Below the pieces are notes generated by a model. That model had not been told where the DNA came from. It ran no database searches and saw nothing but the letters and a program-made list of their open reading frames with translations. A stretch of DNA of 25,308 nucleotides from Oscillospiraceae bacterium (GTDB taxonomy: Bacteria > Bacillota_A > Clostridia > Oscillospirales > WRJC01): positions 1 through 25,308 of the forward strand of contig WQXD01000023.1 in NCBI GenBank assembly GCA_009785015.1, in the 5' to 3' direction. Numbering within the stretch: position 1 is the first letter of the stretch; each line of letters begins with the position of its first letter. The translations under genes were made by a program, and so were the position numbers. This document shows positions 1 through 8,835 of this stretch, piece after piece.

Positions 1-132
1 AAATTTTGACTAATTTTATGATAATTTTACTGGTTTTCCCCCTGCTTTTTGGGGGTCAACAATATATACGGTTAGTTTGTTTTGCTTGATTCTTTCAGCT
101 CTTCCGACTTTCCGTCGAAACTTAATAATTCA

Positions 133-420
133 ATGGAGGAAATAAAAAGAATTTCTGCGCCTATCGCTCAAAAATACGGCGTAAAAAAAATGGCACTGTT
201 TGGTTCTTACGCCCGCGGTGAACAGAAAAAAACAAGCGACATCGATTTTTGGATTGATAAAGGCGAAATTAAAGGATATTTCCGGCTTGCGGGGTTTCAG
301 CGGGAATTGGAAGAAAATTTATTGGTGCCTGTTGACGTGCTGACGACCGGTGCGTTAAGCGATGAATTTTTGGAAAGAATCAAAAACGAGGAAATAATTA
401 TTTATGAGCGAAATCAGTGA
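133..420 (+). CDS. MNT-type nucleotidyltransferase (antitoxin-like)
   Basis: A 95-residue minimal nucleotidyltransferase of the MNT/KNTase type. The catalytic signature GSYARGEQKKTSDID is visible, with the two metal-binding Asp in SDID, and the third Asp is probably in VDVLTT. In HEPN/MNT modules such proteins neutralise the partner HEPN RNase, in characterised cases by adding AMP to it; that is family knowledge, not shown here. The ATG at 133 is preferred because the homologous-looking part begins there. The frame stays open to a TTG at 82, and neither start has a good ribosome site. The partner gene would be expected to overlap its 3' end, but only a six-codon stub is present, so this looks like an orphan antitoxin. 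Confidence 0.8.
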   Translation: MEEIKRISAPIAQKYGVKKMALFGSYARGEQKKTSDIDFWIDKGEIKGYFRLAGFQRELEENLLVPVDVLTTGALSDEFLERIKNEEIIIYERNQ

Positions 421-424
421 TTAA
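404..424 (+). pseudogene. Possible stub of a HEPN partner gene
   Basis: An ATG at 404 overlaps the last codons of the nucleotidyltransferase in the way HEPN genes usually do, but the frame reads only MSEISD before TAA. The sequence immediately after is hairpin-rich and repeat-like. I infer that the HEPN gene was replaced or cut off here; chance is a real alternative for so short a frame. Confidence 0.2.
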
Positions 425-556
425 GTAAAGTGACGGGTGATTCGTGCCCACAAAACGACATCGGATTTTACAAAACACCACCGCCCCCGGCGGAGCCTCT
501 TTACTAAAGAGGCCTTTGGAATTACATTCCCGTTCGTGTGCGAATGGTCGGGAAAA
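421..556. repeat. Hairpin-rich non-coding stretch, possible dispersed repeat
   Basis: Three adjacent inverted repeats are visible: CCGCC/GGCGG at 481-493, an 8-bp perfect stem GCCTCTTT/AAAGAGGC at 495-513, and CCCGTTCG with CGAA...CGGG at 529-552. Base composition is much more GC-rich than the flanking genes. No convincing gene lies here. It could be a REP/MITE-like element or a small structured RNA, and the middle stem could also act as a weak terminator for the upstream gene. A single copy in the window cannot prove it is a repeat. Confidence 0.35.
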
Positions 557-597
557 AGGCGGAATAATGGGGGGATAATGGACGAAATGTATTAAAA

Positions 598-750
598 TTG
601 TATGAGCCAACATGTACAAATGAAGCCATTCAAACGACACATATTATTCCGTATTTGGATGTTTGCGGAGTTCCGGTAGCTCGTTTATTTACGCTGTATT
701 CAAATAAAAATCAGCCAACGTATAAAATCAATTCTTCGCCGTCCATATAA
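598..750 (+). pseudogene. Protein-like open fragment, unrecognised
   Basis: A plus-strand frame is open from 568 and, from a TTG at 598, reads 50 residues to TAA, with protein-like segments such as THIIPYLDVCGVPVARLF. It has no ribosome site or ATG and overlaps the 3' end of the opposite-strand lipoprotein by 40 bases. It could be the tail of a gene destroyed by whatever entered at 421-560, or a chance frame. Confidence 0.2.
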
Positions 751-1814
751 ATAATTTTGACGGATTCGAGCAGGGCGTATTTTATGTTGGGATTGTACCA
801 GACGTTTTGAGTCGATATTGATTTTCGCTCTCCCGATTCGATAGGTCCAGTCAATTCCAATCCAACGGTACTTTTGTCTCCAATACTTGAAAAAACGATA
901 TCGTCCACGGCATTATATGGGGTTACGTAAAAGTACATATACTTAATTGTCTTGTCGCTTTCGTTTGAAAATAATATACTTAAGTCTACGCCATTTGCGT
1001 TGTTGGGCTTACTGGTCACTATACTGTAAATTGACAAATAATTTTCGAGTTTTAATAAAGCGGGTATTTCTTTTATGCTGATTCCAATGGTATTAATTAT
1101 ATTGTTTGTGTGATAAATATTTAGAGTAAAGCATTCAAAATCATAAAAGATGTAATCGAGTGACACGTTAGAAACATTAAGGGTGTCAATTTTAGTTGGT
1201 TTGCCGTAAGCGTTTATGACGTTTTCTATAGTTTCCCCTACGAATATATTGCCGTTAAAACACAGGGTATATTCGTTACGGACAAAATTGTTTTTAATCG
1301 GTTTTTGAATCGTTATTGATTCGATATATTGACCTATTGGAATTTTATGCGTATATGTAGTCATAGCGTGACTATCGAAACTGACGTAACTAAAATTACC
1401 CTGGCTATATTGACTTTTTTCATATTTTACATTCAAATCTCGAATAAAAGTTGAAATATCGGAAAAAATATTCGCTTTTGTGTTTTGTTCTTTGCAGGTT
1501 ATAAAATTTGTCGAAGCAATTGGATTATTTTTCAGAAATAAAACGTTTTCTTCAATAACGGGTTCTTCGGTCGTTTCTTCAAGGGTCATTTCGATTGTAG
1601 GCTCTTCCGTTGTTTCTTCAAGGGTTGTCTCCATCGTTGATTCTCCGATACTGGTCATTTCAGGCGTAGTTATTGTGATTGCATTGGTCGTAGATTTTAA
1701 ATGTTCCAATTCCGCACGTAATGATTCAAGTTCATCGTTGGTATTATTGCCGCAACCGAAAAGGAAAACATTGGATAACAAGACCGCACATAGAAGGAAA
1801 ACAAATTTTTTCAT
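711..1814 (-). CDS. Surface lipoprotein with Thr/Glu-rich linker
   Basis: A 367-residue predicted lipoprotein. The N-terminus is a type II signal peptide (MKKF, a hydrophobic stretch, then a lipobox ending LFGC with the lipidated Cys at 21). Residues about 24-45 look helical. Residues 55-90 form a low-complexity linker with two tandem copies of a TLEETTEEP-like motif, probably spanning the cell wall. The remainder has no family I can name; the C-terminal 110 residues read as a beta-rich domain resembling the small extracellular FxLYD/DUF-type domains of Firmicute lipoproteins. The ATG is preceded by a strong GGAGG site on the minus strand and by a consensus promoter. The gene stands alone; function unknown. 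Confidence 0.85.
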   Translation of the reverse strand: MKKFVFLLCAVLLSNVFLFGCGNNTNDELESLRAELEHLKSTTNAITITTPEMTSIGESTMETTLEETTEEPTIEMTLEETTEEPVIEENVLFLKNNPIASTNFITCKEQNTKANIFSDISTFIRDLNVKYEKSQYSQGNFSYVSFDSHAMTTYTHKIPIGQYIESITIQKPIKNNFVRNEYTLCFNGNIFVGETIENVINAYGKPTKIDTLNVSNVSLDYIFYDFECFTLNIYHTNNIINTIGISIKEIPALLKLENYLSIYSIVTSKPNNANGVDLSILFSNESDKTIKYMYFYVTPYNAVDDIVFSSIGDKSTVGLELTGPIESGERKSISTQNVWYNPNIKYALLESVKIIYMDGEELILYVG

Positions 1815-1853
1815 AAAAAACCTCCATGTTTAAAAATAAATTTTGTAAGACAA

Positions 1854-1882
1854 ATTATATCACATAAAGTAATTATTGTCAA
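1854..1882 (-). promoter_or_regulatory. Consensus sigma-A promoter for the lipoprotein
   Basis: Read on the minus strand: TTGACA at 1882-1877, a 17-base spacer and TATAAT at 1859-1854, both perfect. It lies 40 bases upstream of the lipoprotein ATG. Confidence 0.85.
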
Positions 1883-1944
1883 GCATAAATTATAGTGCTG
1901 AAAAATCAATAAAAATCCTTTACAATATGTAGGGGTGATGTAAT

Positions 1945-2130
1945 ATGTTTAGCGTTAAAAACGATGAGACGGCAAGCAAGACATTTCGTATGCCAATGAA
2001 TTTGTTAAAAAAATTAGAAAAATTATCCGATGAAAAAAACATTTCGTTGAGTAAATTAGTAATCCAATGCTGTGAATATGCGTTGGAAAATCTTGAAACC
2101 GAAAGCGGTGAAATGAAAAACAAAAAATGA
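1945..2130 (+). CDS. Small ribbon-helix-helix DNA-binding protein
   Basis: A 61-residue protein with the Arc/CopG-like ribbon-helix-helix pattern: a short beta strand (KTFRMPMNLL), helix A (LKKLEKLSDEKN), the turn ISLSK and helix B (LVIQCCEYALENL). Such proteins bind operators as dimers and are often antitoxins or autoregulators. The ribosome site AGGGGTGAT at 1931-1939 is well placed before the ATG; a TACAAT at 1921-1926 could be a -10 element, giving a very short leader. No toxin follows it; the next gene pair has its own promoter and its own antitoxin. It may be an orphan antitoxin or a plasmid/element regulator. Confidence 0.75.
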   Translation: MFSVKNDETASKTFRMPMNLLKKLEKLSDEKNISLSKLVIQCCEYALENLETESGEMKNKK

Positions 2131-2135
2131 ACGCA

Positions 2136-2161
2136 GAACCTTATATGTGCATACAAGGTTC
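2136..2161 (+). repeat. Imperfect hairpin after the RHH gene
   Basis: GAACCTT and AAGGTTC pair perfectly and enclose TATG/CATA, with one A-C mismatch and a two-base loop. It begins six bases after the RHH stop codon. It is not followed by a clear T-run, so it is probably an RNA-stabilising hairpin or a weak terminator. Confidence 0.45.
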
Positions 2162-2186
2162 AACATGTTCATTTGTTTAAAATTTT

Positions 2187-2213
2187 GGGAAAGCAAATTT
2201 CCCGATTTTATTT
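2187..2213 (+). terminator. Intrinsic terminator after the RHH gene
   Basis: GGGAAA, a five-base loop, TTTCCC, then GATTTTATTT. The stem is short and moderately GC-rich, with a T-rich tail, between the RHH gene and the HigBA promoter. Confidence 0.5.
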
Positions 2214-2300
2214 AACAATACGGGTCTTAATATAGTGAAATATAATATCTGCACATACCTTGATCAGTTAACTTTTTACATTTAATCACGCCAAAATCGC

Positions 2301-2329
2301 TTGACAAAATATATCACGTATGATATATT
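2301..2329 (+). promoter_or_regulatory. HigBA promoter with embedded operator palindrome
   Basis: TTGACA at 2301-2306 and TATATT at 2324-2329 with 17-base spacing form a strong promoter. The spacer and -10 element are occupied by a perfect inverted repeat with 9-bp arms, AATATATCA at 2308-2316 and TGATATATT at 2321-2329, separated by CGTA. A repressor bound there would block RNA polymerase directly, as expected for autoregulation by the HTH antitoxin encoded downstream. Confidence 0.8.
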
Positions 2330-2350
2330 ATATAGGGGGTGACAATAAAA

Positions 2351-2722
2351 TTGTTTGAAGTTGAATTTTATGATGATAAAAGCGGAAACGAACCGATAAA
2401 AGATTTTATTTTAGAATTAGAGGAAAAAGGCAAAACCAGTAAAGCGGACAGAAACAGAGCGGATACAATATACAGATATATCCGTGTATTAGAAAAATCA
2501 GGAACAAGGGCGGGTTTGCCTTACGTTAAACATATAGACGGCGATATATGGGAATTACGCCCGAATAGTGACAGAGTGTTTTTCTTTTTTTGGGCGAATA
2601 ATACTTTTATTTTGGTACACCATTTTTTGAAAAAAACGAAAAAAACCCCTAAAAGCGAAATAAAGCAAGCGGAGCGGAATATGACGGATTACTTGAACAG
2701 ACACCCCCGAAAAAATAAATAA
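2351..2722 (+). CDS. higB: HigB-type toxin, Gp49-like (RelE superfamily)
   Basis: A 123-residue toxin of the phage Gp49-like/HigB family. Recognisable family features are the N-terminal FEVEFYDDKSGNEPIKDFI, the central IWELRP, the hydrophobic strand RVFFFFW, and HHFLKKTKKTPKSEI, a conserved basic patch. Relatives are ribosome-dependent mRNA endonucleases. The TTG at 2351 is chosen because the site AGGGGGTGA at 2334-2342 sits about nine bases upstream; a GTG at 2339 lies inside that site and is unlikely. The toxin-first order followed by an Xre antitoxin 18 bases later is the HigBA arrangement. Transcription starts at the operator-containing promoter just upstream. Confidence 0.88.
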   Translation: MFEVEFYDDKSGNEPIKDFILELEEKGKTSKADRNRADTIYRYIRVLEKSGTRAGLPYVKHIDGDIWELRPNSDRVFFFFWANNTFILVHHFLKKTKKTPKSEIKQAERNMTDYLNRHPRKNK

Positions 2723-2740
2723 CGGAGAGGAGCGGAGAGT

Positions 2741-3010
2741 ATGGGAACAAAATTCAGCGATTTATGGAACGACCCGGATTTTATAACCCCCGAACGCAAA
2801 GCAAAGATAGATTTAGAGGCTGATTTAATCGTTAAGCTAATAGAGGCGCGGGAACAAAAAGGGATAACGCAAAAACAACTTGCGGAAATGACGGGCTTGA
2901 AACAGTCAAATATTGCGCGGCTTGAAAATTCGACGGTTACGCCGAAAATAGATACATTAATAAAAGTTTTAGAGCCGTTAGGCTATACTTTGACAATAGT
3001 GCCTAAATAA
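2741..3010 (+). CDS. higA: HigA-type antitoxin, Xre-family HTH
   Basis: An 89-residue protein with a C-terminal Xre/Cro helix-turn-helix at about residues 32-86: KGITQKQLAEMTGLKQSNIARLE is the HTH core, followed by TPKIDTLIKVLEPLGYTL. The N-terminal 30 residues (FSDLWNDPDF) probably wrap the toxin. It is translated from GGAGAG just before the ATG, 18 bases after the toxin gene, in the same transcript. By family precedent it neutralises the toxin and represses the promoter at 2301-2329. Confidence 0.9.
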   Translation: MGTKFSDLWNDPDFITPERKAKIDLEADLIVKLIEAREQKGITQKQLAEMTGLKQSNIARLENSTVTPKIDTLIKVLEPLGYTLTIVPK

Positions 3011-3039
3011 TAAGCGAAATTTGAAATGTGACAGCATAT

Positions 3040-3087
3040 AAAAAACAGCGCTTTTTTCAAAGTAATATACATCTGAAAAAAGCGCTG
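3040..3087 (-). terminator. Intrinsic terminator of gap
   Basis: A perfect 14-bp inverted repeat (3046-3059 and 3074-3087, arms CAGCGCTTTTTTCA and its complement) with a 14-base loop. On the minus strand it is followed by TTTTTTATA, so it terminates gap. It may also stop transcripts from higBA arriving from the other side. Confidence 0.85.
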
Positions 3088-3148
3088 CCGCAAAAACATT
3101 TCTGAAAATATATTCGGCAAACCCGAAGCATCGCATGTCTGCCGTACT

Positions 3149-4180
<1,032 letters not shown>

Positions 4181-4233
4181 TTAATTAATTGTGTTTTATG
4201 TTTGTTAAATTTTTGACAATCTCTCTTGACGGT

Positions 4234-4263
4234 ATTTTACCATAAACCGCTGCTTTTTGTCAA
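4234..4263 (-). promoter_or_regulatory. Promoter of gap
   Basis: On the minus strand: TTGACA at 4263-4258, an 18-base spacer ending in an extended -10 TGG, then TAAAAT at 4239-4234. It lies in the gap between tatD and gap, so gap can be transcribed independently of tatD. Confidence 0.75.
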
Positions 4264-4300
4264 TATGTTTTTTATTTTCAACAAAATGTTTACATATCAT

Positions 4301-5092
4301 TCATATTTGCGCGTTTGCCCGGACTCCTGGCGGAATGCCGAAGCAGCGCGCCGCGTTTTCGCCCGTTTTTGCCACCACTTCTTCGGCTGTGATATTTTTC
4401 AGCCCGGCGATACTCTGGGCGATCAGGGGTAGGTATCCCGAATCGTTGCGCCGGCCCCTGTAGGGATGGGGGGCAAGATAGGGGCAGTCGGTTTCCAGCA
4501 GGATATATTCGAGCGGCAGCGCTTTTATCGTTTCGCGGCAGTCTTTCGCGTTTTTAAACGTGGCCACCCCGCCAAACGACATCATATAGCCGAGCCCCGC
4601 GAGCTCGCCCGCCATTTCCGGGCTCCCCGCATAGCAGTGGAACACGCCCTTCAAAACCCCTTTGTATCTTTTTGCCATATCGAGGCACTCCGCGTGAGCT
4701 TCCCGGTCGTGTATGACCACCGGGTATCTTATTTCGGCGGCGAAAGCCATCTGTTTTTCAAACCAGCGGCGCTGGGACTCTCTGGCGGAGAAATCGTAAT
4801 GGAAATCGAGCCCGATCTCACCGACTGCCACGGCTTTTTTGTTTTTCAGCAAACCCGCGAGAACGTCCAGGGTGTTTTCGGGCGCAGTTTCCGCGGCGTG
4901 GGGGTGTATGCCCACGGACGCATAGACGCAATCGTACTTTTCAGCCAATTCCACGCTCGCTTTTGAGCTTTTTATGCTCGAACCGCTGTTGATAATCGCG
5001 TCCACGCCGCTTCTTAGGGCGGCGGTTATCGTTTCGTCCCTGTCGGCGTCATACCGCCTGTCGTCGTAATGCGCGTGAACGTCTATGAGCAT
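4301..5092 (-). CDS. tatD: TatD-family metal-dependent hydrolase / DNase
   Basis: A 263-residue TIM-barrel hydrolase of the TatD family; characterised members are Mg-dependent 3'-5' exonucleases involved in DNA repair or turnover. The metal ligands are all visible: His6 and His8 in DVHAHYD, Glu92 in GEIGLDFH, His128 in PVVIHDREAH, His152 in FHCYAG and Asp202 in LLETDCPYLAPHP. Length is normal. The ATG follows AGAGGTTGCT, an acceptable site. The gene lies upstream of gap on the same strand with its own perfect promoter, and no terminator is visible between the two, so some readthrough into gap is possible. A small hairpin, CCGCA/TGCGG at 5121-5134, lies in its leader. Confidence 0.95.
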   Translation of the reverse strand: MLIDVHAHYDDRRYDADRDETITAALRSGVDAIINSGSSIKSSKASVELAEKYDCVYASVGIHPHAAETAPENTLDVLAGLLKNKKAVAVGEIGLDFHYDFSARESQRRWFEKQMAFAAEIRYPVVIHDREAHAECLDMAKRYKGVLKGVFHCYAGSPEMAGELAGLGYMMSFGGVATFKNAKDCRETIKALPLEYILLETDCPYLAPHPYRGRRNDSGYLPLIAQSIAGLKNITAEEVVAKTGENAARCFGIPPGVRANAQI

Positions 5093-5146
5093 AGCAACCT
5101 CTAAAAAAAATTATCCAAACCCGCAATTTTGCGGCCTGCAAGTTCG

Positions 5147-5175
5147 ATTATATCACGCTTTTTGTTTTTTGTCAA
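5147..5175 (-). promoter_or_regulatory. Consensus promoter of tatD
   Basis: On the minus strand: TTGACA at 5175-5170, a 17-base spacer and TATAAT at 5152-5147, both perfect, about 55 bases upstream of the tatD ATG. Confidence 0.88.
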
Positions 5176-5325
5176 GGATTTTTTAAATTTTCACAAAATT
5201 CAATAAATTCAATAAATTTGAAAAATTAAAAAAATTGTTACAATAAGCGCGATAAATAATGCCGATTGTTATGGTATTATTACGATAAAATTTCATTAAA
5301 ACCAAAAAACGGAGGAAAACCAAAA

Positions 5326-5646
5326 ATGGCCAAAAACAGAGTCATCTGCGAAAAAAACAATGTGGACTATATCAGCGTGAGAAAGGCGATGTGCGCCGAC
5401 GCGCGCACAAAAGAAGAACTCAAAGAAATGGCGGGCGTCTGCCTTGAGTGCGAAGGTTGCAAAAGCGAGCTCGACGGCATACTCGGCTCAGTCTGCGGAT
5501 GTGCGGGCGTGTCGCTGGCGGCTGTGGTGGAAGCGGTCAAAAACGGCGCGGATACCGTGGAAAAAGTGGGAGAGGCGACCAAGGCGGGGACCGATTGCGG
5601 CAGGTGCAAAATCCTGATTGAAAATGTGATAAAACTCGGCCGTTAA
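5326..5646 (+). CDS. BFD-like [2Fe-2S]-binding protein, tandem domains
   Basis: A 106-residue cysteine-rich protein. The C-terminal half (57-104) is a complete BFD-like domain with Cys57-x-Cys59 and Cys91-x2-Cys94, the usual four ligands of a [2Fe-2S] cluster, in CGCAGVSLAAVVEAVKNGA and GTDCGRCK. The N-terminal half repeats the pattern in degenerate form (Cys23, then Cys39, Cys42 and Cys45), suggesting an ancient duplication. Such domains carry electrons, or sense or release iron. The ATG at 5326 is chosen over an upstream in-frame TTG at 5266 because GGAGG is ten bases before it. An extended -10 (TGGTATTAT, ending at 5280) is the best promoter candidate. It lies 71 bases before the ABC transporter gene and could be co-transcribed with it. 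Confidence 0.85.
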   Translation: MAKNRVICEKNNVDYISVRKAMCADARTKEELKEMAGVCLECEGCKSELDGILGSVCGCAGVSLAAVVEAVKNGADTVEKVGEATKAGTDCGRCKILIENVIKLGR

Positions 5647-5717
5647 GTTTAAATTGAGTTCATATTACCCCTATATAATGACATTACAAAAATCACAAAA
5701 CGGGGGAATTACTGCCA

Positions 5718-8480
5718 ATGCTTTTACTCAAAAATATCGTCAAAAATTACACCATCGGGGACAACGTCATCCGGGCGCTCCGGGGCGTGAATCTGGAATT
5801 CCGGAAAAGCGAGTTCGTCTCGATACTCGGCCCTTCCGGCTGCGGCAAAACCACACTGCTCAACATCATCGGCGGGCTCGACAGGTACACGAGCGGCGAC
5901 TTGGGCGTAAACGGGGTTTCGACAAAGGAATTCAAGGACAGGGACTGGGACGCGTACAGGAACCGCTCTGTCGGGTTCGTGTTCCAGACCTACAATCTGA
6001 TCCCCCACCAGACGGTGCTCTCCAACGTCGAGCTCGCCATGACGCTTTCGGGCGTCTCCAAGGCGCAGCGCAAAAAGCACGCGACGGAAGTGCTCAAAAA
6101 AGTGGGGCTCGAAGACCAGATATACAAAAAACCCAACCAGCTCTCAGGCGGCCAGATGCAGAGGGTGGCAATCGCGCGCGCGCTGGTAAACGATCCCGAA
6201 ATCGTGCTCGCCGACGAACCCACCGGAGCCCTTGACACCGGGACCAGCACCCAGATCATGGAAATCATGAAGGAAATAGCCAAAGACAGGCTTGTGGTCA
6301 TGGTCACGCACAACCCCGACATAGCCCAAACATATTCGACCAGGACGATAAAACTTTTGGACGGAGAGGTCATAAGCGATTCCAATCCCTACACCGAAAA
6401 TGAATTGGACGTCGAGCCCGCCGAAAAATCAAAGCAAAAAGGCAAAAAAACCGCGAAGAGCATAAGGCCCCCGAAAGTTTCCATGTCGTTTCTCACGGCG
6501 CTGGCGCTCAGCCTCAATAACCTGCTGACCAAAAAAACCCGGACATTTCTGACCGCTTTCGCCGGCAGCATAGGGATCATCGGCATAGCGCTGATTTTAT
6601 CCCTGCAAAACGGCGTCCAGCTGTATATCGACACCGTGGAAGCGGACACCCTTTCGAGCTATCCGGTCTCCATTATGCAGGTTTCCACGGATTTCAGCGG
6701 CCTGCTCGGGGTTTCCATGGGGATACACGACCGGGTTACGCATGAAGAAAAAATCGAACGCGAACCGGGCAGGGTATATTCATACGACGTCATGGTGGAA
6801 GTTATCAATTCGATGACTGCCAGCGTGAACCGGAACGACCTCAAAAATTTCAAGGCATTTTTGGACAGCGAAAAAGAAACCCTTAAAAAATTCACAAACG
6901 ATATAAAATACGGCTATTCGACCACCATGAACGTATATAAATCCGACACTTCCGAAGGCGGCCTCGTGGAATGGCAGGTAAACCCGAGCACGCTCTTAAA
7001 TTCGCTGAATATGCGGGGCGCGTCGGGCGGCCTGGGCGGCGGTATGGGAGGAATGGGCGCCATGGGGGGAATGGGCGGACTTGACGTATGGCGGGAGCTT
7101 TTGGACAATGACAAGGTTTTGGGGGTGCAGTTTGACGTCGTGGCCGGAAGGCTTCCCCAGAATTACGACGAAGTTATATTGGTCGTAAGCCGGGACGACG
7201 AAATCACCGACTTCGCCCTGTATACGCTCGGCTTAAAGGACCGGGCAGATCTGCGCGGCATTTGGAGAAGGGCCGCCACCGAAGACGACGAGGAAGAAGA
7301 GGATGAAGCGGCAGAAGAAGAAGCGGAGCCGATTTCCTTTTCATACGACGAATTGCTCGAGCTCACTTTCAAACTTGTGACAAATCCGGATTTTTTTGAA
7401 AAAGAAGACGGTATCTGGGTGGACAAAAGCGGAAATGAGCTGTACATGAAAAGCGTGATAGAAAAATCCGAAGAGATAAAAGTGGTCGGAATCGCCCACC
7501 CCGCGGAAAATGCCGGCGCTGCCGCCGGAAACGGAGCGGGATATATAGGGTACACCAAAGCCCTCATGGAAAAGCTGATCGAAAAGGTAAACGCGAACCA
7601 GGCGGTGATCGAACAAAAGGCGGACCCCGGCTTGGACATATTCACAAACAAGCCCTTTCAGCCCGAAGAAGAGGACGATTTCGACGAAGAACCGCAGACG
7701 CTGCTCACAGCCGAAGAGATAGCGGCTTTCGATATCAGCGTGCTCCCCGAAGAATATCAGCAGTACTGGGACAGCGGCTATATATCCGACGAGCAGAAAT
7801 CCGAGATAATCATAGAATACACGACAGGCGCCGAAACCGAAAATCCTTATTCGACTTCTACATATGAGAGAAATTTGCGCGCGCTGGGCGTCTCCGATAT
7901 AAGCGAGCCGAGCAGTATTTCGATATACCCGGCGGACTTCGCCTCAAAAGACGAGATTATAAAAATAATAGACGATTTCAACAAAAGGATGTCGGACTCC
8001 GGGGAGGACGACAAAGTGATACAGTACACGGATTTCGTCGGGCTGATCATGTCGTCTGTGAGCAATATAATAAACACGATAAGCATCGTCTTGATAGCGT
8101 TCGTCTCCATCGCGCTGGTGGTCTCCTCGATTATGATAGGCATCATCACATATATATCAGTGCTCGAACGCACGAAGGAAATCGGAATACTCAGAAGTAT
8201 CGGCGCCTCGAAAAACGATATATCGAGGGTATTCAACGCGGAGACTTTGATTGTGGGGCTGACTGCGGGGCTTATCGGCATATTGGTGACCATACTGCTT
8301 TGCATTCCCGCGAATATCATAATAAAAGCGATCACGGAGATATCCAATGTGGCGGCTCTTCCGGTGTTCGGGGGAGTCGGGCTTGTGATAATCAGCACGG
8401 TGCTTACGCTCATTGCGGGATTCATCCCCTCGAAAATCGCCGCGAAAAAAGACCCGGTCGTGGCCCTCAGAACGGAGTAA
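5718..8480 (+). CDS. ABC ATPase-FtsX permease fusion (MacB-like)
   Basis: A 920-residue one-chain transporter half. Residues 1-220 form an ABC ATPase of the LolD/MacB/FtsE class: Walker [10 protein letters not shown] at 38-46, Q-loop VFQTYN, signature LSGGQ at 142-146, Walker [13 protein letters not shown] from 162 and switch His198. A charged linker leads to one membrane helix (about 270-295), a large extracytoplasmic domain of about 480 residues, then three C-terminal helices (about 780-812, 842-865, 878-905) with the FtsX/MacB core [18 protein letters not shown] between them. This topology fits mechanotransmission-type ABC systems that extrude peptides or lipoproteins, or signal across the membrane, rather than classical import. 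The external domain is about twice the MacB size and holds a Gly/Met-rich run (433-455) and an acidic run (521-538). Substrate unknown. The start follows GGGGG. Confidence 0.92.
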   Translation: MLLLKNIVKNYTIGDNVIRALRGVNLEFRKSEFVSILGPSGCGKTTLLNIIGGLDRYTSGDLGVNGVSTKEFKDRDWDAYRNRSVGFVFQTYNLIPHQTVLSNVELAMTLSGVSKAQRKKHATEVLKKVGLEDQIYKKPNQLSGGQMQRVAIARALVNDPEIVLADEPTGALDTGTSTQIMEIMKEIAKDRLVVMVTHNPDIAQTYSTRTIKLLDGEVISDSNPYTENELDVEPAEKSKQKGKKTAKSIRPPKVSMSFLTALALSLNNLLTKKTRTFLTAFAGSIGIIGIALILSLQNGVQLYIDTVEADTLSSYPVSIMQVSTDFSGLLGVSMGIHDRVTHEEKIEREPGRVYSYDVMVEVINSMTASVNRNDLKNFKAFLDSEKETLKKFTNDIKYGYSTTMNVYKSDTSEGGLVEWQVNPSTLLNSLNMRGASGGLGGGMGGMGAMGGMGGLDVWRELLDNDKVLGVQFDVVAGRLPQNYDEVILVVSRDDEITDFALYTLGLKDRADLRGIWRRAATEDDEEEEDEAAEEEAEPISFSYDELLELTFKLVTNPDFFEKEDGIWVDKSGNELYMKSVIEKSEEIKVVGIAHPAENAGAAAGNGAGYIGYTKALMEKLIEKVNANQAVIEQKADPGLDIFTNKPFQPEEEDDFDEEPQTLLTAEEIAAFDISVLPEEYQQYWDSGYISDEQKSEIIIEYTTGAETENPYSTSTYERNLRALGVSDISEPSSISIYPADFASKDEIIKIIDDFNKRMSDSGEDDKVIQYTDFVGLIMSSVSNIINTISIVLIAFVSIALVVSSIMIGIITYISVLERTKEIGILRSIGASKNDISRVFNAETLIVGLTAGLIGILVTILLCIPANIIIKAITEISNVAALPVFGGVGLVIISTVLTLIAGFIPSKIAAKKDPVVALRTE

Positions 8481-8491
8481 AAAAAATAAAA

Positions 8492-8524
8492 AGAGAAACG
8501 CGAAAATATTTTTCGCGTTTCTCT
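8492..8524 (+). terminator. Strong terminator after the ABC fusion gene
   Basis: A 15-bp perfect stem (8492-8506 with 8510-8524) and a three-base loop. The inner part CGCGAAAA/TTTTCGCG followed by TTTCTCTT can terminate rightward transcription; the A-run on the left makes it effective leftward too. Its last base is the first base of the tRNA promoter -35. Confidence 0.85.
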
Positions 8525-8552
8525 TGACAAATATATATTTATGTCGTATAAT
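8524..8552 (+). promoter_or_regulatory. Promoter of tRNA-Cys
   Basis: Perfect TTGACA at 8524-8529, 17-base spacer, perfect TATAAT at 8547-8552, ending 18 bases before the first base of the mature tRNA. Confidence 0.92.
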
Positions 8553-8570
8553 AATAGTTGGCAGGCATTC

Positions 8571-8645
<75 letters not shown>

Positions 8646-8648
8646 ATG

Positions 8649-8690
8649 AAAAACCCCGGTATATTGCGGTATATCTGGGGGTTTTTGTTT
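8649..8690 (+). terminator. Terminator of tRNA-Cys
   Basis: AAAAACCCC pairs with GGGGTTTTT around an extended GGTATAT/GTATATC inner stem with a G-T pair and a small bulge, followed by TTTTTGTTTTG. The same terminator recurs in both downstream repeat copies. Confidence 0.85.
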
Positions 8691-8731
8691 TGCGGGAAAA
8701 CTTGAAACCACGATTAAATTAAAAATCCCTC

Positions 8732-8760
8732 TTGACATATTTTGCAGAATATGGTAGAAT
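8732..8760 (+). promoter_or_regulatory. Promoter of the KilA-N gene
   Basis: TTGACA at 8732-8737, a 17-base spacer with an extended -10 TGG, and TAGAAT at 8755-8760. The whole promoter is duplicated at 11935-11963. The transcript would have a leader of about 70 bases with no clear structure. Confidence 0.85.
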
Positions 8761-8835
8761 GTATAACACTAATTAACCCCAAAATAAAAAAGGAAATAAT
8801 AATTTCATATAATACAAAAAGGAGATCAAACAAAA

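Noticed and set aside
38..55. CCCCC/GGGGG hairpin near the window start as a terminator
   Set aside because: A five-base stem with an eight-base loop and no T-run on either side; too weak to call.
1560..1640. Tandem DNA repeat as a mobile or phase-variable element
   Set aside because: The two similar stretches are simply the TLEETTEEP-type coding repeats in the lipoprotein linker; no pure short tandem units prone to slippage.
4466..4966. 166-residue frame opposite tatD
   Set aside because: Antisense shadow of a clear TatD gene with all metal ligands; no start signals.
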